Below are positions 56,868 through 64,000 of a DNA stretch of 64,000 nucleotides, piece by piece. The DNA is taken from positions 2,378,460 to 2,442,459 of the forward strand of contig JACZZP010000010.1 in the NCBI GenBank assembly GCA_015183035.1, given 5' to 3'. The notes beneath the pieces were generated by a model. The model was not told the DNA's origin. It saw only the letters and a list, made by a program, of their open reading frames with translations, and did no database searches. Each line of letters opens with the position of its first letter. Within the stretch, counting starts at the first letter, position 1. The DNA comes from Meloidogyne chitwoodi. Its lineage: Eukaryota; Nematoda; Chromadorea; Rhabditida; Meloidogynidae. A program made the translations under genes and the position numbers.

Positions 56868-57410
56868 ATATTGTTTCTAATCAAGAGTATACTGATCAAT
56901 GTTTCAATTAGGAACAAATAACAAAAAGAGCTCTTTACAAAAATAAACTGATGGTAAAGCAATCTATTAATGTCAATATAATAATATGTATAAACTTGCT
57001 GTTTTATATTGTTAATTACATATGTATATAAATACTGTTTGAAATATCGCAAAATTAATTTTCTTCTTGTTACACATTTTAAGATAACATTATAGAAAGT
57101 GATTATAGCTCCAGAGAACAACAAATTATTCGTCAGACATTTTTAAATAAAAGAAACGATTGGCAACATATCGCTTAGATTTTTATTATATCTTTGAATG
57201 TCTCGAATTTCGACCGCAGTTTCTTCACATTTTGATATTCAATCCAATGCCATTTTTGAACCTAAGACTGCATTACATAGACAATTTGAGAAGATCAAAA
57301 GTTCTAAAGAAACATTTAAAAACAATATGCAAATTGAGCCACATAAAGTAAAGGTGGGGTGACATAAGTTTTTCTTTATACCTGTGTATGCGCTTTCTTG
57401 ATATACATAA

Positions 57411-60400
57411 ATGAAACTACAACGGGTCCTTGGATTTAGGAAAATAATAAAAAGGATTAATTGGTTGATAGAAAAGGCAAAACATTTTTTGAAGAAAAAT
57501 TTGATGGCGAAAATTTCAAGTACTATTTTTAAGGAATTGGAGTTGATTTTAACAGAACTTGAACGACTACTTGAATATAATGACTATGAAGCATCTGCAC
57601 TTCTAATCGTAAAGTAAGAAGGCTATATTTCATACGATATATAAAAAATATAATATTTATGCAATGGTTCTATTGTTTGTGGTTTTATAAGCTAAAAACA
57701 GAGGGACTACTGTTTATTTTGGTACTTGTCCGTTATCCCTACCCACTTTTTGCGGACAAAATACAACTTGAATAAAAAATTACTTAAATATCCAATATTT
57801 ACCCCAAGCAAGCATAATCCCTTCAAAAACATCTCCATCACCAATCATTTTCCTCCACATAAACTCTTCGATGGCATCTTTTTTCATTTGTAGGCAAATC
57901 CCAATTTTTAATTATAAATTAAATATAATGGAATAATAATAATCAAATATAAAATGGTAGACTGAGCTAAATAAAATATCAAATTAAAAAAAAATAATAT
58001 TTAAAAATAGAAAATAATAGACTGTACCTTTTTTATTAGTCAAGTTGTCTATTTATATATAAATATTTATCCGCAAAAAAATTATCCGCAAAAAGTGGGT
58101 AGGGATAACGGACAAGTACCTTTATTTTCAGCCTAAAATATATCTTAAGATGTCTTGCTCTCATTGAAGAGTTGGAGAAATTCAGCCCGATTCCAATTCT
58201 GATATCACCACCATCACCAAAAAATCATGTAAAGACTCGTGAGAAATTACAACCTCATTTTATTGGCGAAGTTCAACCTCAAAAGGAAGAGAGCGATAGC
58301 CAAATTATAAATAGAAGCGGATACACCCGAACAAGTCTATGGAACCGAATAACAGGAAGGAGGCGTCGAATTGGTCAAGAAGGTATGATTAATGAGCGAG
58401 ATGTGCGCGATCTCTGGGGAACTCAAATTGAATTCTTTCTATCATGTCTTGGATTTATTGTAGGCGGCGGTAATAATAAAATATTAAATAACGTTTATTG
58501 TTTGCATATTTTAGGTAATACACTGCGATTTCCAGCAATGGTACCTTTCTATTATTGCGACATAGTTTCCGTAAAGTACCTTTAATCGTGATATTTACAG
58601 ATTTTTGAGTTTGGCGGTGTTTTCTTTATACCATACATAATTTTTATGATTATCTTTGGACTTCCACTCGTCTACATGCACTTAGCCATTGGACAATTTT
58701 CAGGCTTATTTTTTTAACAAAAACCGTTTAAATTTCTCAAACTATTTTAATAAATATCAAATCAGTGTTTATTAATATGGTCTTAATTTTAGGTCTATCA
58801 GCCAACGCTGCTTTTCATAAAATGATGCCGATTGCTTCCGGTTATTGGTGTGTTTGATTCATTAACCAATCAAATTTAGGTCTTGGATGGGCGTTTGTTT
58901 CAACAGTACTTATATTCACAATGATAAACTTTAGGCTTGTGCTTCTTGCTGTCCCAGTTTCAATCTATTGTATGTTTTATTTAAAATACATATTTTCATT
59001 ATTATAATCTTCCTGAATTTTCACTTTTTAGTTAATACATTATATATCATTAAAATATTTAAAAATTAAGACATTTTCTACGTCGTATGGAGCTTAGTTT
59101 ACCTAAGGTTTGCACTACAAGGATTAATTTCCGTTGGTCATGAAGTTGTCTGGGAACAATGTCAAGCCGATTGGGTGGATAGATTCAATTGCTGCGAATT
59201 GTCACAGAACCAATGTTTCTATGGCAATGGAACTAATCGTATAACTGCACCCGAATCGTTCTTCCAGTATGTATTCTTAAATAATGCAAATTTAATCTAT
59301 TAGCTTTTCTAATTAATTTTTATTGGATTTCGAAAAAATTTATCTATTTGCAAGTATAATAACCACAAAAATTTAAATGATTTTTTCATTTAATACTTTA
59401 TTTTTCAGCTTCCAGGTTGCTTATTAATGTTTGAGCAATAAGAATTTATTAAACTGGTACAGGTACTGAATCGGACTTTGGTAGGGCTTAATATAAAATA
59501 GACAATTTGCGTTTCTTACAATCAGAATATTCATGAGCCAAAACTAGGCGAGATTCAGGATCATCTGGTCATATCACTCGTCATTTCATGGATTTTAGGT
59601 TTTGTTATTACCTTTTTAAAAATACAAAGTTAACATCAAATTTCAGTATTTTTTGGTGTTTTCAAAGGCCTAGGATCGATCGGATGGGCTGTGTCGTTAA
59701 TTTGTGTGCCTGTGCCATACCTTTTGGTAATAAACTATTTTTAATTATGAAAATAATATAATAAAACAATTAAAGACATGGATATTTTTAATCTGTGGCG
59801 TTATGCCCATTATTAATTCTATTTTTAGCTGATAATACTTCTTTTGCGGGGAATTTCACTTAATGGTGCCTATTCAGGACTCGTTTATTTGTTTACGGCA
59901 AGTTAAAATTATTTTACTTATATTTGTTTTTGACGCATCTTGTAATCGATTTATATAATTTTTTTATAGATACAAGATATTGGAAAGCTTTGGTGCTTAC
60001 AGGTAGGCATATCTTGATTCATATAGTAATGTAATACTAGATTTGGAGAAAAGCGGCGGAATGCGTCTTTTACTCATTAGGAATTGATGCTGGTCCTTTA
60101 ATTTCAATGGTATGATTTTTATTTTAATAAAATAAACTCACAAAAACATTTAGGCTTCATTCAGTCGCTATCGGAATAACATATATAGGGATGCTGTGCT
60201 TCTCGTTCTCATGTTCATTCTTATATTCTAAAGGCATAATCATATATTTAGTGACTCTTTTACTAGTGTCCTCTGTGGGATGGTAATATTCTCGTTCTTT
60301 GGGTTTATGACAACAGCTCAAGGAATCCAAATTAGCGACATTAAAGGTTATTCAACTGAATTTTTGTCAAATTTCAGAGAATCACATAAATATTTAAAGT

Positions 60401-62478
60401 TTTTTTAAAAGTTAACGTTATTCAGACCAACTTGTTTCACCTTCATCATACATTGCTTTTACAGTTTATCCTAGTGTTTCGTATTATCTGGAGTGGGGTT
60501 TCGTATGGGCTATACTTTTTTACACTGTTTTGACTCTTTCGGTGAGATTTTTATCATAAAATGTATTTTTCTTTATTTAGGCGTTGGATGCTGAATTTGC
60601 ATGGCAAGTTTTATTATCTTTAAATAAAATTAAATACATATAAGTGTGTTATCTGATGTCTCAGGCTCGAAATGATTGCAAATAGCATCATGAATAAATT
60701 TGAAAGTAAGCAGAAAAGTATCGAAAATCGTTTGGTTTGTCTCTATTTATCTTACAATTTATTTAATCTAATTCAGTTAATTTCATTGTGTATTTTCTGT
60801 TGTCTATGTGGCATTCCTTTCTGTACTCGTGGTGGGATATATATCTTTCATGCTATTGAAAACTTAAATTCTAATTGGAATTCATTCTCATTATCGCTTG
60901 TGCAGGTGCTAGTTGTTTGCCACGTTTACGGAGTTGAAAATTTCCTCGAAGATATAGGTGAGATGTTAAGAGCACAAAAGCCTCCACGCCCTGTACTTAT
61001 TACTGGCATCAGCCGAGAGCAATTTCTTTGGTATACAAAATTATCTAATATATATTTTTATTGATTAAGGTATCGATTATGTTATTTTTTTGGGCCTTGT
61101 GGTGGATATATCAAATGGATGTGGAGTCTTTTTGCGCCAATTGTTCTTATAGTAGGTTATTTTTGAGAAAAAAACTATATTGATACGGTGTAAACAAATT
61201 TTCAGTTTTTAAGGGAGTTTAAATCAATAAAAGGATTAAAAATTAATATATGTTATTGATTTAGCTTTTATTATTTGCATCAATTCTGAGTTATGAACGC
61301 GTACGATTCAATAATGTTGAGTTACCATATATTTTTGAACTGATTGCATGGATTACTATGATCGGGTTATTTAAATATTATCTACGTAATTGTAACATAA
61401 TTTTTTTACGTAAAATAATATAAATTAGCATGATTGGGTTTCATTTTCATAACAATTTTTAATATATTTTTTAATTACTACATTTTCTGTTTTCATGCAG
61501 ACCTCTTCTAATTGTTCCAGCAGTGGCACTCTGGAATATCATCTATGCATTTCGTAGAAAACAGGTATTAATCAATAACTTTAAATATTAAAAATATATC
61601 AATTCAATATTTTAGCAAATAAAAGTTATTTTTGGCACTCAGAACTGGCGCCACAAAGAAGAAAATAAGCAGCCTAAGCACAGGGATGAATCCAATCAAC
61701 TTTATTCAGTAATTTTTAATCAGATCTCCTAGAATAATTTATTCTTAAAGTATATCGATCCACTGTCTCGTGGTACTTCAGCCAAATCTAATCGCAATAT
61801 ATCAAGTGTTTCTTTTTCTTCTCGTAAAGACAATATTGAGAGATATGCTCGAGTAACTCAGCAGTTATATCATTGGACGAACCAGACTAGCAATACAAGC
61901 GAAAGTGAATTTTTATCCATAAAATATATATAGATAAAAGGTATAGTAAACTAATGCATTTGCAGCTGACAGACCTAAACTAGGACATGAAAATTACGAC
62001 AACTATGATGATACAAATGAAATATTAGATAGTAACAATGATGAATTGAGAGAAGCGCAATATTATAAGCAGGTTAAAGCTATGTCAATTATAAAACATG
62101 CATCAATCCGTGAGTTTTCTCAACTTCCTGATCTTCTCTCAGAGGCAAATATAAAAAAATCTAGTTGTATAGAAAATAGAGAACAAAGTTCTGGTTGGGA
62201 ATCAAAGAGGTAGTAAACATAGATAATACTTATCTGATTTTAGTCCAAGCAGCACATATGATCATGATTCTTTTCTGTTTGGACCTCCACCTCAGCAGTT
62301 TCAACACAATGATTATCAACCGAACGTTGATTCATGCAAAAGTGAAACTGAATTGGCAACTTTTTCCATGGCGCTAACAAACAGCAAGAAAGAAATCAGG
62401 AGGCCGAAACCTATTGAATTAAGAGAGGAAGAAGAATCGAAATTGGCGAAAAACGAAAGCGGGACAACGAGAAATTAA
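57411..62478 (+). CDS. SLC6 sodium-coupled neurotransmitter/amino-acid transporter
   Basis: Twelve-helix Na+/Cl- symporter. Cytosolic N-terminus from Met 57411 (MKLQRVLGFRKIIKRINW), then LWNRITGRRRRIGQEGMINE. TM1 is WGTQIEFFLSCLGFIVGGGN with TLRFPAM (canonical GLGNVWRFPY is changed to GGGNTLRFPA). Then YIIFMIIFGLPLVYMHLAIG, an extracellular Cys-rich loop CQADWVDRFNCCELSQNQCF with an N-glycosylation site, VFFGVFKGLGSIGWAVSLIC, YSLGIDAGPLISMASFSRYR, VLCGMVIFSFFGFMTTAQGI, YYLEWGFVWAILFYTVLTLS, VVCHVYGVENFLEDIGEMLR, CYFFGPCGGYIKWMWSLFAP, and a long polar tail ending ESGTTRN at 62478. The exon ending LLIV at about 57613 joins in frame across a MITE-bearing intron to LKYILRCLALIEEL. Transported solute unknown. 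Confidence 0.9.
57721..58120. mobile_element. 400-bp MITE with 36-bp TIRs in an SLC6 intron
   Basis: Perfect 36-bp inverted repeats 57721-57756 and 58085-58120 starting GGTACTTGTCCGTTATCCCT. Flanked by the 8-bp direct repeat TTTATTTT (57713-57720 and 58121-58128). AT-rich interior without coding capacity. The right-hand duplication runs straight into CAG, forming the host acceptor TTTATTTTCAG. Superfamily not certain; 8 bp fits hAT-like or related groups. Confidence 0.85.
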
Positions 62479-62639
62479 ATGGTTAATTTATAAATCATGA
62501 ATAAGGTCACCTATTTTTCTAAATAGAATTCGTTTTGTAAATTTTGTTGAAAAACAAATACCTTGTGTTCCACGGTTGTCTGTGAGGTCTTCTTTCTAAC
62601 AATTGCCTCCTTGAAACACTATTTTATTAATTTTTAAAA

Positions 62640-64000
62640 TATTTTTTTAATTCAGTTTAATTTAACATGAACATAGAAATTTTTTGTGGGTTAATAAATT
62701 TTTTAAATTGAAGAAATTTTTTTCCCTCTATAAAATTATTCTGAATTTGGTATCATTCGAAAGAGCTCGAAAAGCTGTATCGAATGAGCTATTTATTTAA
62801 AAATCTAACGAGTAGATTTCGAGAACCAGGTCCATGAACATAGTAATATATTGGGGGTAAATAAATTTTTTAAATTAATGGAACTCTAAGTCCCTCTGGG
62901 AACTTATACTGAATTTGGTATCATTCGAAAGAGCTTAAATAGCTGAATCGAATGAGCTATGAAATTCAAAAATCTTATGACTAGTTTTTGAGAAACAGGT
63001 CCATGAACATTGGAATTTTTTGGGGGGAAGGAATATTTAAAACTTCGATAAAAAAATTTCCTCGGAACCATATTCGCTGTAATTTGTATCATTTGTAGAG
63101 CTCGAAAAACTGAATCGAATGAGCTATGATAGACCACCTAAATAAGAAGGCTTTGAGAGATATGATTTTTTGAAGAAAAATTTGGGGGAAGGAATAGTTT
63201 GAAATTTTATAAAAAAAATTCCATCGTTGGAAATTTGCTAAATTTAGTATCATTCGAAAGAGCTTAAATAGCTGAATCGAATGAGCTATGAAATTCAAAA
63301 ATCTAATGACTAGTTTTTGAGAAAAAATTTTTTGAAAGTTTAGAAAAATTTGGGGGAAGGAATATTTTTGAACTTATATAAAAAAATTTCCATCGTTGGA
63401 ATTTTTCTGAATTTAGTATCATTTGAAAGAGGATGAATTACTGAATCGAATGAGCTATGAAATTCAAAAATCTATCGACTAGTTTTTGAGAAAAAAATTT
63501 TTGAAAATAGAAGGAGTAAAGGAACACCCTTTTCTACCTTTAAGTTTCATTGGGTGTATAAAAAATTAAACTCCAAACCTTTAAGCTTCAAAAGGTACAG
63601 AAGAGACCAGATACGGTCACATCCAAGCATTAGAGCTTCAATAGGTGTAGAAGAGACAAGCCACTTCCACTTTGGAGAGCTTGGGTTTTGGCTGGGTGTA
63701 AAAAGGGAGATGGGGGGAACAAATTTATTAACTTTTTATTTCTTTGGTATTTCTTCAAATTTTTTTCTTTTATTATGATTCTCATTCTATATTCTTCATT
63801 CTTAAGCAAAAATTATCAACCTTTAACAGAACAGTCAAAAGTTGCAAGTTGCTGAACATAGAAATTTTTTGGGGGAGAATGACTATTTTGAATTTTTGTA
63901 AAAAAAATCTGTAGGTAAGTTTCGTATGAGTCATATATCATTCGAAAGAGGATTTAATTCTGAATATATTGAAGCTGGAATGAATATTTTTTGAAGAAAA
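62640..64000. repeat. Tandem repeat of about 168 bp, runs off the right edge
   Basis: Diverged copies marked by the motif GGTATCATTCGAAAGAGCT at or near 62753, 62921, 63089, 63250, 63419 and again at 63938. Spacing is about 161-169 bp, with the last step close to three periods because 63510-63860 is unrelated or decayed. Each copy also has ATCGAATGAGCTAT about 25 bp later, so TCATTCG and CGAATGA form a hairpin, and a segment AGTTTTTGAGAAACAGGTCC before TTTTTTGGGGG. Satellite-like; no coding potential. Confidence 0.75.

Overview
The window looks like AT-rich nuclear DNA from an animal with compact genes. Almost every coding region is split by introns of about 40-60 nt with GT...TTTTAG, TTTCAG or TTAAG boundaries. 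Small introns, same-strand gene pairs with possible trans-splice acceptors just before the ATG, and the gene content all fit a nematode. That is an inference, and I cannot name a genus. No prokaryotic features, CRISPR arrays, rRNA or convincing tRNA genes are visible.

Layout: MTG1-type mitochondrial ribosome GTPase (minus strand, runs off the left edge); a small basic protein with an Alba-like segment (1530-2185); a ZNF800-family zinc-finger protein (3584-8395); cyclin H (8609-9909); UVSSA (minus, 9986-12560); a T-rich gene-poor stretch; an odd-skipped (OSR) zinc-finger factor (minus, 14683-16098); about 6.7 kb of mostly non-coding DNA holding one small secreted-peptide gene (minus, 19985-20366); a FLYWCH/WRKY-like zinc-finger gene (22842-27853) with a DNA transposon in one intron; an uncharacterised gene; nucleoside diphosphate kinase (29434-30104); a secreted unknown (30561-31545); CSB/ERCC6 (32100-37382); a shortened RRP12-like gene; a calpain; a Cys-loop ligand-gated channel (45374-49137); a MAM-like secreted protein (minus); a CYP4-type P450 (minus); an SLC25 carrier; an SLC6 transporter; and a tandem repeat of about 168 bp at the right edge.

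Two themes stand out. First, three transcription-coupled repair or TFIIH genes (cyclin H, UVSSA, CSB) lie within 29 kb, and cyclin H and UVSSA converge 76 bp apart. The UVSSA copy keeps the acidic TFIIH-binding motif. Second, the window carries at least five inverted-repeat DNA elements inside host genes. Four have clear target-site duplications (TSDs) and sit in introns, in positions that leave the host splice sites usable. In CSB the 9-bp duplication itself recreates the 3' splice site. The largest element (24932-27768) encodes its own multi-exon DDE-type protein with a GDKGG motif, has 22-bp ends starting CACGGCGGG and a 6-bp TSD, and carries a row of TQT motifs resembling dynein light chain LC8 ligands. 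It is the best candidate here for a poorly described system.

Exon structures were read by hand from frames, splice signals and family conservation. Gene spans are more reliable than individual exon edges.
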